Of a stretch of DNA of 64,000 nt, positions 28,119 to 37,623 are shown piece by piece (position 1 is the stretch's first letter; every line of letters begins with the position of its first letter). Made by a program: the position numbers and the translations under genes. This DNA comes from Pedobacter riviphilus (lineage in GTDB: Bacteria > Bacteroidota > Bacteroidia > Sphingobacteriales > Sphingobacteriaceae): the NCBI RefSeq assembly GCF_014692875.1, contig NZ_CP061171.1, forward strand, positions 496,001 through 560,000, read 5' to 3'. Below the pieces are notes generated by a model. The model did not search any database. It was not told where the DNA came from and saw only the letters and a list, made by a program, of their open reading frames with translations.

Positions 28119-28670
28119 TTAACGAATTTCGCGCTCCTTAATTTTAACTGCAGGGTTGCCTTGATAAATTGCATAAGCAGCCAATGCCTTTGTGGCTACA
28201 CTGCCCATGGTAAGTACGGCATGGTTATGCACCTTTATGCCCGGGCATACCTTGGCTGCTGCCCCAATCCATGCGCCATCTTCAAGTGTAATGGGAGCAG
28301 TAAACAAATCGAAACTTGTTTTACGGTAATTATGATTTCCGGTTATCAGCATGGCCTGTTGCGAGATACAGCAGTTATCGCCTATATATACAAAGTCTAA
28401 GTTCTCGATGTAGCAGTCTGCAAGCCAGCTATAATTGCCGATAACGAGTTTCCATGGGTATTTAACATATATACCTGGCTTAATCCTAACTTCTTTTCCA
28501 ATTTTTGCCCCAAATAACCTCAGCAAAAAAACAAGTATACTACTTATTGGAATAAGCTTAGTTTTAAAGAAAAACACATCTGTGAAATACCATAAAAACT
28601 GTTTTAAAGCCGAGGCTCCAATGTGGAAATTGCCTGTGTTAAAGTTTTTATTTAGTTGTGTCTTGTTCAA
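28119..28670 (-). CDS. WcaF-like hexapeptide-repeat acetyltransferase
   Basis: This 183-residue protein has left-handed beta-helix repeats (AKIGKEVRIKPGIYVKYP, LVIGNYSWLADCYIENL, VYIGDNCCISQQ) and the loop ITGNHNYRKTSFDLF with the active His. It closely resembles the colanic-acid acetyltransferase WcaF, which adds O-acetyl groups to exopolysaccharide sugars from acetyl-CoA. It is 7 bp after the exosortase gene and in the same transcript. Confidence 0.88.
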   Translation of the reverse strand: MNKTQLNKNFNTGNFHIGASALKQFLWYFTDVFFFKTKLIPISSILVFLLRLFGAKIGKEVRIKPGIYVKYPWKLVIGNYSWLADCYIENLDFVYIGDNCCISQQAMLITGNHNYRKTSFDLFTAPITLEDGAWIGAAAKVCPGIKVHNHAVLTMGSVATKALAAYAIYQGNPAVKIKEREIR

Positions 28671-28677
28671 GGTAAAG

Positions 28678-29298
28678 TTAATCTTGCTGAGGTTGATCGG
28701 TATCTTCGTTTTTTGTTTTGTTAACTTCTTTTGTATTTTTCTTGATCCAGAGGTATAACATTACAAATATGCAGATATATACAATTACGTTAAAGATCTC
28801 GTGGTGGTAAGTAAAGTTTTGCCTTTGCGATTCGAAGAGGCCAAGCAGAACACCTAACCCAGCAATGCGGCAAACATTTAAAATATAAATCGTCACAATC
28901 CCAGTGGCCAGCATCTTAAAGGTAGATTTCCATGGAGCAGGGAATGCCAGTACAAAGGCTGCTAAAAAACTCATCACCCCCAGGCCAAGACATGAATAAT
29001 TGATGCGGAGATAAGGCCCTGCTACAACCATTACATCCGTTTCGTTATAGATGGCGTAAAAGCCAAATGCTTTGATAATCCATACCGCAGGAACAATTAA
29101 TGCTGTTCTTAAGCCTTGTATATAATTGAAATGTGCACTGATTGTTGCATTATAATATTTTGCTCCCGGGCTAGTTACACTGTTCATAAACAGGTTTGCC
29201 TGACTGAATAAGATATATAATACAAAAAGCGCTACTATAAATTTTATTGCTTTCTTATTTGCTTGTTTTCTGGCTTCTTTGGTCTGGATTTCGTTCAT
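28678..29298 (-). CDS. Exosortase-family transpeptidase/protease
   Basis: This 206-residue inner-membrane protein with about six to seven helices carries the exosortase triad: C103 in INYSCLGLGVMSF, R144 in NVCRIAGLGVLLG and H165 or H166 in FTYHHEIFN. Exosortases cut C-terminal sorting signals of secreted proteins and are encoded with exopolysaccharide genes. The charged tail (KKNTKEVNKTKNE) is cytoplasmic. Bacteroidota subfamilies have names such as XrtX and XrtY; from memory the neighbours here fit XrtY, but I cannot confirm it. Candidate substrates lie at 58374-61475. Confidence 0.88.
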   Translation of the reverse strand: MNEIQTKEARKQANKKAIKFIVALFVLYILFSQANLFMNSVTSPGAKYYNATISAHFNYIQGLRTALIVPAVWIIKAFGFYAIYNETDVMVVAGPYLRINYSCLGLGVMSFLAAFVLAFPAPWKSTFKMLATGIVTIYILNVCRIAGLGVLLGLFESQRQNFTYHHEIFNVIVYICIFVMLYLWIKKNTKEVNKTKNEDTDQPQQD

Positions 29299-29314
29299 AT
29301 CTTATTCGGATGTA

Positions 29315-29322
29315 CAAAGGTA
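29315..29322 (-). promoter_or_regulatory. TAnnTTTG-like -7 box before the exosortase gene
   Basis: Read on the minus strand, TACCTTTG fits the Bacteroidota -7 consensus and lies 16 bp before the ATG at 29298. A clean -33 TTTG is not seen at the right distance, so an internal promoter is only possible. The 104-bp gap here is the largest among the genes around it. Confidence 0.3.
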
Positions 29323-29402
29323 AGTTTTTCTGATTTAAAGCGTGGTGGTTATAGTGTATTGACTGCATCATTAATCTATGATGGGTGCAAGGGGATAGAT
29401 CA

Positions 29403-30257
29403 TTATTCATTTTGCTTTCGCAAGGCCAGAATTTTTCTATCTACCAGTTTTCTAAACCAGAGCCCTTGTAGATAATGAAATTTTCTGGCTATTTTATTAT
29501 CGAGGATGCCGAATTGGAATACCATGCGGTAACCATAGTACAAATAAGGGCGCAATCCCAGTGGCAGTTTCCACCAAAGTCTTTTTAACCAGGCTTTTTT
29601 TTCATCAGGATTGCCCCAGATACTTGGTTTTAATGTTTGGGTCCGTAGCTTTTGCATCCGCTCTATTTCTTCCTGGGCAATCAGGTCGCTATATTTTTCA
29701 TGTTTTTTAAACCAGAAATCGATATTATTCTCTTTAAGATTTTCTTCCAATAAGTGCCCTTTCTTCCAGATGATGGTTTTGCCTGGTACGATAAAGCGGT
29801 GATCCATATTCTCATTTAAATCTGAATAACCAATTCCGGTTCTGAACATTTTCAATAAATAAATAGGGTAGTACCCCCCATAGCGGATCCAGCTGCCTTG
29901 GAAATAGTTTTTCCGGTTAAAATAAATTCCGTTTATACCTTCGAAATCTGTGTGCCTAAATTTTTGAAGTTGATCGAAAAGTTCTGGCGTTATCACCTGA
30001 TCTGCATCCAGTCCGATTGTCCAAGGTGTTTTAATATTAAAATTTTTCAGTGCAAAATCCCATTGTTTGGGATGATTGATAAAGGCATTGTTTTTTATTT
30101 CTGCACCATATGTTTCGGCAATGTTTAACGTTTCATCACTACTTCCGCTATCCAAAATAAAGATATCGGCCTGTAGATCTTTGATGGAGGCTAACAAACG
30201 GGGAAGATGAACTTCTTCGTTAAAAGTTAGAATGATAAAGCTGAATTCCTGGTTCAT
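29403..30257 (-). CDS. Family 2 glycosyltransferase (LgtF/KdtX-like)
   Basis: This 284-residue protein has a GT-A fold: FSIIILTFNEEVHLPRLL-like start (here FSFIILTFNEEVHLP), DSGSSDETL nucleotide-binding motif and LDADQVI DxD motif for the metal. The C-terminal half (YGGYYPIYLLKMFRTGIGY) resembles LgtF/KdtX-like sugar transferases. It adds one sugar from a nucleotide donor in the cytoplasm. Its last base overlaps the next upstream gene, so they are translationally coupled. Confidence 0.88.
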   Translation of the reverse strand: MNQEFSFIILTFNEEVHLPRLLASIKDLQADIFILDSGSSDETLNIAETYGAEIKNNAFINHPKQWDFALKNFNIKTPWTIGLDADQVITPELFDQLQKFRHTDFEGINGIYFNRKNYFQGSWIRYGGYYPIYLLKMFRTGIGYSDLNENMDHRFIVPGKTIIWKKGHLLEENLKENNIDFWFKKHEKYSDLIAQEEIERMQKLRTQTLKPSIWGNPDEKKAWLKRLWWKLPLGLRPYLYYGYRMVFQFGILDNKIARKFHYLQGLWFRKLVDRKILALRKQNE

Positions 30258-31435
30258 TAAGCCAATCTTCTATATAACTCCAGGTATCGTTTAGCCAAAG
30301 CTTTATCGTTAAAGTCTCTCCTGATAACTTCAGGTGCAGCTTGTTTCATCTTTTCTCTTACTTTTTGGGCATGATAAGCGTTTATTAATTTTTCTTTAAT
30401 ATCGCTCACTTCCAATGTGCATACCCAGCCCAATTGCTGTTCGCGCACATAATCTGATAAACCCACTCGATCAGATATTAAAACAGGTGTGCCTACACTT
30501 AAACTTTCTATTACTACATTGGCAAAATTTTCGTTAAAAGACGTTAGTACCAATAAATCGTGTTTGGCTATCAAGTTATACTTATCTTGGTCAGTAACTT
30601 GCCCTATCCAATTAATACGCGGGTTTAGCTTAAGGTTTTCCGCTTTTAGCTTTAAACTTTCAACATAACCTTCCTTTCCCGAACCTGCAATGCTCAGTTG
30701 CCAGTTAATATCCAGCAAGGATAAAGCGTCAAACAGCAGCTCAAGTCCTTTTTTTTCTTCAATGCGCGACAGGAAAATCAAGTGGAAAACTGTTGTATCG
30801 TTATTGTCAATGGCCAGTTGAGAACTGTTAAGCGATTCCTTTATATTAACCAGGTTTGGGATTACCGTAATGCTTTTTGGCGTAACAATTTTAAGTATAT
30901 CCTGTTTCTCCTGTTCGCTGGTAGCGTGGATGTGGCAATATTGTAGCAGTTTTTTCCCGATGAGGTTATGCAACAGTTTTTTCGAGAATGAATTGCGGTT
31001 ATTTTGGGTATAGGTGGTGAGCATTCCTCTGGGCGAAAGTACTACCGGTATTTTGTACCATTTGGCCATCCAGCAGCTTAAAACCGAAACCAGGTTCCAC
31101 CAGGCATGAATGTGGATAATGAGTTTGGCGTTTGGCGTTTGGCGCATCTTTTTCAGTTCCCACAAAAGTTTAGGCGAAAAATGACTATGATCTTTAGTTA
31201 AACGTTTAAAATAAGTTACGGATGCGCCATCAACTAAAACGGGTTTGTTTATAGGTATATCCAGTTCATTTTGTCCATTTGCCGTAGTTGTTAATACCTG
31301 TACCTCATGAATCCCTAACCCCTCAACGCTAACCGTTAACTCTACCAATGCTTCGCACAGTTTGGCAACGCTTTGTATAGGGCCACCATAAATGTAAGCG
31401 GGTTTGTAGGAAGCTGTGATGTGGATGATTTTCAC
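30257..31435 (-). CDS. Family 4 glycosyltransferase
   Basis: This 392-residue GT-B enzyme has an N-terminal acceptor domain (HITASYKPAYIYGGPIQSV) and a C-terminal donor domain with the EX7E motif in NENFANVVIESLSVG. The segments LIIHIHAWWNLVSVLSCW and LSPRGMLTTY fit, from memory, a glycosyltransferase that accompanies Bacteroidota exosortase Y (named XYAG1). That identity needs a profile search. It is one base from the Wzy-like gene. Confidence 0.85.
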   Translation of the reverse strand: MKIIHITASYKPAYIYGGPIQSVAKLCEALVELTVSVEGLGIHEVQVLTTTANGQNELDIPINKPVLVDGASVTYFKRLTKDHSHFSPKLLWELKKMRQTPNAKLIIHIHAWWNLVSVLSCWMAKWYKIPVVLSPRGMLTTYTQNNRNSFSKKLLHNLIGKKLLQYCHIHATSEQEKQDILKIVTPKSITVIPNLVNIKESLNSSQLAIDNNDTTVFHLIFLSRIEEKKGLELLFDALSLLDINWQLSIAGSGKEGYVESLKLKAENLKLNPRINWIGQVTDQDKYNLIAKHDLLVLTSFNENFANVVIESLSVGTPVLISDRVGLSDYVREQQLGWVCTLEVSDIKEKLINAYHAQKVREKMKQAAPEVIRRDFNDKALAKRYLELYRRLA

Positions 31436-32830
31436 TTAAATTTTAATTTGTTTTAAAAATCTTTTAAGCGCAAAACGACGGATGAGTTCATAGATCAGAA
31501 GGTACATCAACAATCCACCGATGAGTTTATTCAATGCAGACTCAAACAGGTAAATCAGGATAAATAAGGGTATAATCATAGCAGTACCGATTAATTTATC
31601 AGGGCTGCTGGTCATTACGTATTTATAAACTAAACCAATGAGTAAGCCATAAACAAATAAACTAATGAACATGCCTGGCATTCCGAAATCTATATAGTTT
31701 TCCGTCATGTAACCTAAACTGATTGATGTACCTTGTTCTGTTCCGGCTACCTGCATTCCTGAATATTTTCGGGTTGTTTCAGAATCATCAATTATTTGTT
31801 TGTTCGGGAAAAAAATCCGGGGCTGAAGTACCCGGCCAATAGCATCTCCCCAAAGGCGACCATGAGTATGAGGCACCACTCTAGGTACATAATCAATTGT
31901 AGCAGAAAAAAAATCGATATAAGATAGGCGTTCGATGGTTTGTTTCAAACCAGCGTCAATGTTGCGTTGATCAACATTTTGTACCAGTTCGTTAAGTTTG
32001 GATAGTGATTCGCTAGTTGTTCTTATTGAGTTTTGTGATACCGTTCCCCCATTTAAATAATTACGATAGTCTGGCTTTACATATTGCCAGATAATAAGCA
32101 TATATACAAACATCAAGCCAAGGGCTGCTAACGGAAGTATTTGTTTAAAGTTTAGGTTTTTAAAGTATACAACTGCTAAGCCGCCAAAAAGAACTAAAAA
32201 ATAATCCTTGAAATTTGAGAAAAACCCCGTTAAGCTCAAGACTATTTCCAGACCTGTAATTAGAAAAAATAATTTATACTGCCTGGTAAATAAGGTACTC
32301 ATCATAAAAGTGAAAAATATCATCCATTTAAAGTCAGCAAGTTTAGTAATCGGTTGCTGAAGCCCACCCGTTGAATAGGAGTAGTTCAGTATAAAGGGGT
32401 ATAGTAGCGTAACAATTAGGTACACGGGTACCAGTTTTCTTGAATCGTACCTTAAAGCAATCTCCGAATAGCTGGTTTTTTCTACTTTGTAATTTTTAAT
32501 AATGAAATGAATACCTGCGGTAACCGACAAAATTCCAAATAGACTTACATAATAGGTTTTTTCAATGTTCTTGTAATTGTCAAATACTTCTGTAAAATCC
32601 AGCTGCATAAAATTAGCATAGAATATTTTAACGGTAACTGATAGCCATTGTAGACAGAAAGCCATAAACAAAAAGGGACTTTCATCGACCTTCCATAGCA
32701 ATTTAAACAGGAGGAATGGCAATAGTATAGCACAACTAGTAGCTAGCGGATTGTAGCTGGTAGCAGCATAAATGAGCAATAAAAACATTAATATAATCCC
32801 AGCTTTCCCTATTTCTTTAAAATTATCCAT
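31436..32830 (-). CDS. Wzy-like polysaccharide polymerase (membrane protein)
   Basis: This 464-residue protein has about 10-12 hydrophobic helices and a large extracytoplasmic loop (about 255-375: YVKPDYRNYLNGGTVSQN to GTEQGTSISLG). That is the layout of O-antigen polymerases, which link repeat units in the periplasm. Sequence identity in this family is low, so the call rests on topology and context. A Wzy-like protein is known, from memory, near exosortase Y. Confidence 0.7.
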   Translation of the reverse strand: MDNFKEIGKAGIILMFLLLIYAATSYNPLATSCAILLPFLLFKLLWKVDESPFLFMAFCLQWLSVTVKIFYANFMQLDFTEVFDNYKNIEKTYYVSLFGILSVTAGIHFIIKNYKVEKTSYSEIALRYDSRKLVPVYLIVTLLYPFILNYSYSTGGLQQPITKLADFKWMIFFTFMMSTLFTRQYKLFFLITGLEIVLSLTGFFSNFKDYFLVLFGGLAVVYFKNLNFKQILPLAALGLMFVYMLIIWQYVKPDYRNYLNGGTVSQNSIRTTSESLSKLNELVQNVDQRNIDAGLKQTIERLSYIDFFSATIDYVPRVVPHTHGRLWGDAIGRVLQPRIFFPNKQIIDDSETTRKYSGMQVAGTEQGTSISLGYMTENYIDFGMPGMFISLFVYGLLIGLVYKYVMTSSPDKLIGTAMIIPLFILIYLFESALNKLIGGLLMYLLIYELIRRFALKRFLKQIKI

Positions 32831-33805
32831 CTATCTGTCTAAAACATTAATGTAAAACTTATTATCTAGCTTGATTGCCCTAAGTGCCCTAACAATCATC
32901 CATCTTAATAACAGCCCGAAAATACTGGTTTCAGTTTTCAATAGATGAACCAATTTCCAGCTTTCGCTAAATTCTTTAACAAACAGCAGATATAGCAAGT
33001 CGTTAAAGTAGGTAGGCTGTGTTTTCCACCGCCAAAAAAGTTTTGCTTTTTTAAATTCATTTTCGTCACTTCTGAGCAATGAAACAATTGCCTTTTGGAT
33101 AGGGATATCTTCTTCAATTCTTAAAGCTATACTTTTAAAACTTCTACTAAGCTGGCCACTATGTAAGCGCAAATAAGTTAGTTTTTCTGTAATTCTGCCG
33201 ATACTTCCCCGGGCCGCCAATTTAGTCCATAAATCGAAATCGGCACTTAAGACTAATTGTTCGTTAAACAGACCAACGGCATAAGCATGATTACGGTTTA
33301 TGGTTACATTCGAAATATTTCCCGGTATGCATCCCCACTTTGACGAGATTTTAGCATAAAGTTTGGTGTCGATTAATGCTGGAGTCCCATCGATTTTTTC
33401 AAAAGGCTTTATAATCCCTTTTTCATTAATATATTCCACGTTGTGATAACTCATGGTAAGATCTGGGTATAGTTGATGAAAAGAGATACATTTTTCAAGG
33501 CAATCAGGCATCATCACATCGTCCTGTGCCCATAAATGGATCAGCGGCCCATTGCTAATCCTGATTAGCTTATTTAATGTTTTAAAAAGGCCTAGATTTT
33601 GGTCATTCTTAAAGATTTTTACTCTATTATCGGTAATCGTTAGTTGTTTTAAATATAAAAAACTTTCGTCTGTTGAGGCATCGTCACAAATAAGCACTTC
33701 GTAATTGGATATGGTTTGGTTTAAAATGGAAGAGATAGTCTCTTCTAAATAGACTATTCCATTATAAACAGGTAGTACGATAGAAATCTGCGGGATTATT
33801 TGCAT
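32831..33805 (-). CDS. Family 2 glycosyltransferase
   Basis: This 324-residue GT-A enzyme has the start ISIVLPVYNGIVYLEETI, the ICDDASTDES nucleotide-binding motif and a WAQDDVM site in place of the DxD. The C-terminal third (SESWKLVHLLKTETSIFGL) may be membrane-associated. It overlaps the next upstream methyltransferase by 10 bp. Donor and acceptor unknown. Confidence 0.88.
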   Translation of the reverse strand: MQIIPQISIVLPVYNGIVYLEETISSILNQTISNYEVLICDDASTDESFLYLKQLTITDNRVKIFKNDQNLGLFKTLNKLIRISNGPLIHLWAQDDVMMPDCLEKCISFHQLYPDLTMSYHNVEYINEKGIIKPFEKIDGTPALIDTKLYAKISSKWGCIPGNISNVTINRNHAYAVGLFNEQLVLSADFDLWTKLAARGSIGRITEKLTYLRLHSGQLSRSFKSIALRIEEDIPIQKAIVSLLRSDENEFKKAKLFWRWKTQPTYFNDLLYLLFVKEFSESWKLVHLLKTETSIFGLLLRWMIVRALRAIKLDNKFYINVLDR

Positions 33806-34461
33806 TCCAATTCAAAGATAAGTTCGGAGCCGAATAAATCTGGAGACAATAGATATAGGAAATTATTGGTGAAATTTATTGCTTTTAATCCAATTCTTCG
33901 TATCAGACTGTATAAAGGAGGTAAACCGTTTACAGTAGATAACTTGATATTGAAATTATAACTCTCGAATAGATGTTTAGCCGATTTGGTCGTATACCAC
34001 CGTAAGTGGGTATAATCCATAATGCCATCATTCGCGTATTCAAATTTACCGAATAAAAGCTTAGTCCTGGTTTTGTAATACATAATATTGGGTAAGGCGA
34101 TGAGGACGGTTGCCTTATTTTTTTTAGCCAGGGTATAGATATCAGCTAAAAGCTTTTCTGGAAATGCAATATGTTCTAAAACGTGTGAGCATAATATATA
34201 ACTATACTCATTTTCTTTGACTTCGCTTGGCAGCCCACTTTCTAGGTTGAAGTTATAGGTATGTCTGCAGTATTTAGCAGCAAGTCTAATTTCATCTAAT
34301 GAAATAGTAATACCATCAACAGTATGCCCACTTTGTTTCAATAATCGTGCATTATCTCCTGCTCCACAGCCTAAATCTAATATTAAACCAGGTGATTTTT
34401 TGATTAATTTAATAATGCCCAGGTTACCGTCGTTGGTATATGTTTTATCGGATACTTGCAT
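33796..34461 (-). CDS. Class I SAM-dependent methyltransferase
   Basis: This protein of about 221 residues starts at 34461 (MQVSDKTYTNDG; a longer frame from 34512 lies deeper inside the upstream gene). SAM motif I is ILDLGCGAGDNARLLKQSG, and YILCSHVLEHI is the post motif. It likely methylates a sugar or a growing glycan end. Both ends overlap neighbours, so the three genes are coupled. Confidence 0.8.
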   Translation of the reverse strand: MQVSDKTYTNDGNLGIIKLIKKSPGLILDLGCGAGDNARLLKQSGHTVDGITISLDEIRLAAKYCRHTYNFNLESGLPSEVKENEYSYILCSHVLEHIAFPEKLLADIYTLAKKNKATVLIALPNIMYYKTRTKLLFGKFEYANDGIMDYTHLRWYTTKSAKHLFESYNFNIKLSTVNGLPPLYSLIRRIGLKAINFTNNFLYLLSPDLFGSELIFELECK

Positions 34462-35605
34462 AAAGTTGCTGGATAAATTTTTGTGATTGTTTTTCAAAAG
34501 ACCAGGATGCAATAATTTCTGAGGAATTTTGGCCTAGTTTTTTTAGTTTTTCTTTATCATTTAGTAAAAGAAGTTTCTCTTTGAGGTCGTCTATTTTTTC
34601 CGATTTAAATATAAAACCGTTGTAATTTTCCTTCACTAAATCTTGCCAACAACCTACTTTATTTGAAACTAAAACTGCTTTTTTAGCAGCCATAGCCTCA
34701 TTTACCGATAGCCCCCAGGTTTCATTGGGTCCTTTAGAGGGTAAACAGAATAAATCACAGGCTTGGTAAACTACTGGCATAAAGCTTTGATTCTGAAAAT
34801 CGAGAAAATGTATTCGTTTAAAGTTTTGGTCATTTTGGGCCGTTTTTTTTAAAAAATCTTCTAAATGACCATTGCCAACAAATAAAAGGTGCATTGTTGA
34901 GATATTAAGTTCAAGAAAAGCGTTTAACAATAATGCTGGATCTTTTTTCTCTTCTAATTTTCCTGCAAAAAGAATCAATACATCATGAGTTTCAATCTCC
35001 AGTTTAGTCCTTAAGGTTAGCGCTTCGCTATTACGGTCTTTACCAAACCGATCATTGTCTACAGCGTGAGGGCAAAAAAACAGCTCTTTCTCCTTTAAGC
35101 CAAAGTGTTTAAAATAGTCTTTATTTGCTGTGCCTACATAAAAAGCCTTATTTACCTTACTATATACCCAATTTAAAAGCATTTTTCGCGCTGTTTTTTT
35201 TAGCATCGATTGTTTATCGCTTAAATTGGAATCGCCTCTGAACCAGATCGGAATCTTTTTCTTAAAATACATCATTGCCTTAAGGTGGCTGTAATAGGCC
35301 CATCCGTAAAACAATATTGCATGAGGTGCGAAGCTTTGTATCTCGTTTATCAGGTTTGGATTAACAATGCCAGTGAAATGGTTGGGACTGGGATTTTTAG
35401 CTCTGTTATCAATAAAACTATAATTATAGCCAGATAGGAGGGGAATATCCCATTTCACATCTCGTTGAAAACCAATATCGAAATGTTGATCTGAATTCCC
35501 AAGTGTGTAAAAAACCTTTAAATCACATTGCTTTGCTAACCTTTGAAACAAAGGACTGTAATACTGTATAGGATGCGAAATAATAATGGCAAGTTTTTTA
35601 TTCAT
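34445..35605 (-). CDS. Family 4 glycosyltransferase
   Basis: This 386-residue GT-B enzyme opens with LAIIISHPIQYYSPLFQRLA, carries FAGKLEEKKDPALLL in the donor domain and the EX7E site NETWGLSVNEAMAAKKAV. The last 17 bp overlap the methyltransferase start, and its own start overlaps the upstream gene. Linkage unknown. Confidence 0.88.
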   Translation of the reverse strand: MNKKLAIIISHPIQYYSPLFQRLAKQCDLKVFYTLGNSDQHFDIGFQRDVKWDIPLLSGYNYSFIDNRAKNPSPNHFTGIVNPNLINEIQSFAPHAILFYGWAYYSHLKAMMYFKKKIPIWFRGDSNLSDKQSMLKKTARKMLLNWVYSKVNKAFYVGTANKDYFKHFGLKEKELFFCPHAVDNDRFGKDRNSEALTLRTKLEIETHDVLILFAGKLEEKKDPALLLNAFLELNISTMHLLFVGNGHLEDFLKKTAQNDQNFKRIHFLDFQNQSFMPVVYQACDLFCLPSKGPNETWGLSVNEAMAAKKAVLVSNKVGCWQDLVKENYNGFIFKSEKIDDLKEKLLLLNDKEKLKKLGQNSSEIIASWSFEKQSQKFIQQLYASIR

Positions 35606-36890
35606 TGACTATTTGATCAAAGAGGTTGCATTGTCTCTCAGTTGTTGCCTTGGCACGGTATTTTTCAAATTCTTTCCAATCTGTTTTAGGCTTCTGCATA
35701 CTGTTATTCGCAACGTCCCTTAGAAAATTAAAAATGGTACTAACCGCCGATTTAAAGTTCAGAATATCTGCTACATAACCTGCCTTGCAGTCGATAATTG
35801 AAGATGAGGCACTGCTCTCAGGGTTAAACACTGCGAGAATAGGTTTTTCGATCAGAATGTACGGATATATTTTAGAAGCCGTGTAAGCAGGTTTTTTATG
35901 TCCAGGGATGAATAGTGCATCTGCACACTGTAGATTAAAAATACTTTCATAAAAAGAAATGCGGTCAGTCTGCTCGGTTACGTATTTACCCACACCTAAT
36001 TTTTCTGCTACACTATATAATGTTTTGGTACCACTGCCCAGTGGGGCATAACTTGTTCCGATAAAGTGAAATCTTATTTTTTCAAAAAGGTCATTTTCTT
36101 TTTTTAAGCCGATCTTAAAACCTTTCAATAAAAGCATAACCGCCCATTGCATATCAAAGCCTCCTCTGCCAACATATACAATGTGTTTATGTTCGGGATT
36201 AAGATCGTATGATGGCTTTAACTGTTCTTTAGAGTTCTCAGCAATTTCCAGGTCTTTTCTAAAAGCACCGAAAGTGATGGTGGCCGAAGGGATATCCCTT
36301 AAATGTGGATACCTAGTAGTAAGATCGTCAAGGTAAGCATCTGAAACGGACATTAGCCCATCAACAGATTTCATTGCGATTGGTTCCAGGTACTTATCCA
36401 ACCTGTAAGAAAACCAATATTTTTTTGGTCGTTTGTGCTTGGGTTTATCTTCATAATAGTTCGTAAACCAAGGATCTTGAATATCTATAATAAAGGGAAT
36501 TCCGAATTTTTTCTTCCAATATGGCCCTAAAATACAAACAGGAAATTGGGTAGTCGAAAAGAAGATAAGATCAAAGTGCTTACTTTTTAGAAGCTTATCT
36601 ACATACTTTCTATAATGCCAAAGAGATCTTAATGCAATACTTCCCAAACCGATTTTTATTGTCCAGTTTTTTGGAAGTGCGTCTACATGATGGATCTTGA
36701 TATTTTTAGGGATAGACTGATTTAATAAATAATCGAAAACAGCATCAGTATATTTTTCCTTAACAGCAACTACTTCTGCTTCCCAACCAAAATCTTCGTA
36801 AAAAGGTAAGCTCATCCTTACCCTTTGCATATCTGCTGCATTTGAGGGGGCAAAATACGGTGATATGATCAGTACTTTTTTTTTATGCAT
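35598..36890 (-). CDS. Glycosyltransferase of GT-B type
   Basis: This 430-residue protein starts KKVLIISPYFAPSNAADMQRV. The donor half shows HIVYVGRGGFDMQW and a terminal region (YPYILIEKPILAVFNPESS) similar to WbuB-like transferases. The canonical EX7E is weak, which is common in this subgroup. It overlaps the next gene by 8 bp and lies 4 bp from the previous one. Confidence 0.75.
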   Translation of the reverse strand: MHKKKVLIISPYFAPSNAADMQRVRMSLPFYEDFGWEAEVVAVKEKYTDAVFDYLLNQSIPKNIKIHHVDALPKNWTIKIGLGSIALRSLWHYRKYVDKLLKSKHFDLIFFSTTQFPVCILGPYWKKKFGIPFIIDIQDPWFTNYYEDKPKHKRPKKYWFSYRLDKYLEPIAMKSVDGLMSVSDAYLDDLTTRYPHLRDIPSATITFGAFRKDLEIAENSKEQLKPSYDLNPEHKHIVYVGRGGFDMQWAVMLLLKGFKIGLKKENDLFEKIRFHFIGTSYAPLGSGTKTLYSVAEKLGVGKYVTEQTDRISFYESIFNLQCADALFIPGHKKPAYTASKIYPYILIEKPILAVFNPESSASSSIIDCKAGYVADILNFKSAVSTIFNFLRDVANNSMQKPKTDWKEFEKYRAKATTERQCNLFDQIVNE

Positions 36891-36894
36891 TTCA

Positions 36895-37623
36895 TTATTT
36901 AAATATCTTCGAGAAAAATGATGGATATGGACCTCTAATTAAATGTAATCCATATGCATTCCTGATATTTTTTTTATTTTGGTTTGCAAAAGGTAGAAGT
37001 AAGCTCACATAATACTTTAATCTAAATAAACGGTTGCTTTTCCATTTGTCCCATCCCTTACCATTTATAAAATATTCGAGTATGGGTTGGTAGTTCCATC
37101 TGGAATCGAGTTTGTAAATTTTATTTTTAGTAAATAGTACATCATTTAATATTCCTTGGTCGAACGGTCCCCAAATTTTATGGTCACTGTCGTCTTCCGC
37201 TCCGTAGGGGTATATGCCTTTTTCGTAAGCAAGATCTAAAAGTGGCTGAGCTTGTTTATCGAAAACCAAAAATCCGGTGTTTGCGGTCCATTTTACATGT
37301 GCAGCATTTGTATGCCGTTGTTCTGCATCCATGCAGGCACCAACAAATCCACTCGGAACCTCTTCCATCGCAGGCGCTCTTTCGCTGAAAAGCAAATCAT
37401 CATCAACAATAATATACCTTTTAAACTGAGGCAATATCTGATGTACCTGTAGCTTATTGAAATGGGGCGGTCTATCAAGTGGGTTGTAAGGTTTTTTTAA
37501 AAGTATACTGCTGTAACCATGTTTGGCGGCCCATGCGCTGAGTCGCGGAAAAGTATATGAACTTAAATGCTCGCGGTTTCCTATTGATACCATAACAGCT
37601 ATCGTATCATGTGCTTCAATCAT
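36895..37623 (-). CDS. GT-A-like nucleotide-sugar transferase
   Basis: This 242-residue protein has no standard family 2 start (MIEAHDTIAVMVSIG). The RYIIVDDDLLF segment supplies a DxD-like motif and GPFDQGILNDVLF resembles the later loop of families related to GT8. It probably transfers a sugar, but the fold call is from motifs only. It overlaps the next gene by 4 bp. Confidence 0.6.
   Translation of the reverse strand: MIEAHDTIAVMVSIGNREHLSSYTFPRLSAWAAKHGYSSILLKKPYNPLDRPPHFNKLQVHQILPQFKRYIIVDDDLLFSERAPAMEEVPSGFVGACMDAEQRHTNAAHVKWTANTGFLVFDKQAQPLLDLAYEKGIYPYGAEDDSDHKIWGPFDQGILNDVLFTKNKIYKLDSRWNYQPILEYFINGKGWDKWKSNRLFRLKYYVSLLLPFANQNKKNIRNAYGLHLIRGPYPSFFSKIFK

Noticed and set aside
28104..28400. 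98-residue plus-strand frame
   Set aside because: It is antisense to the WcaF-like gene, which has full hexapeptide repeats.
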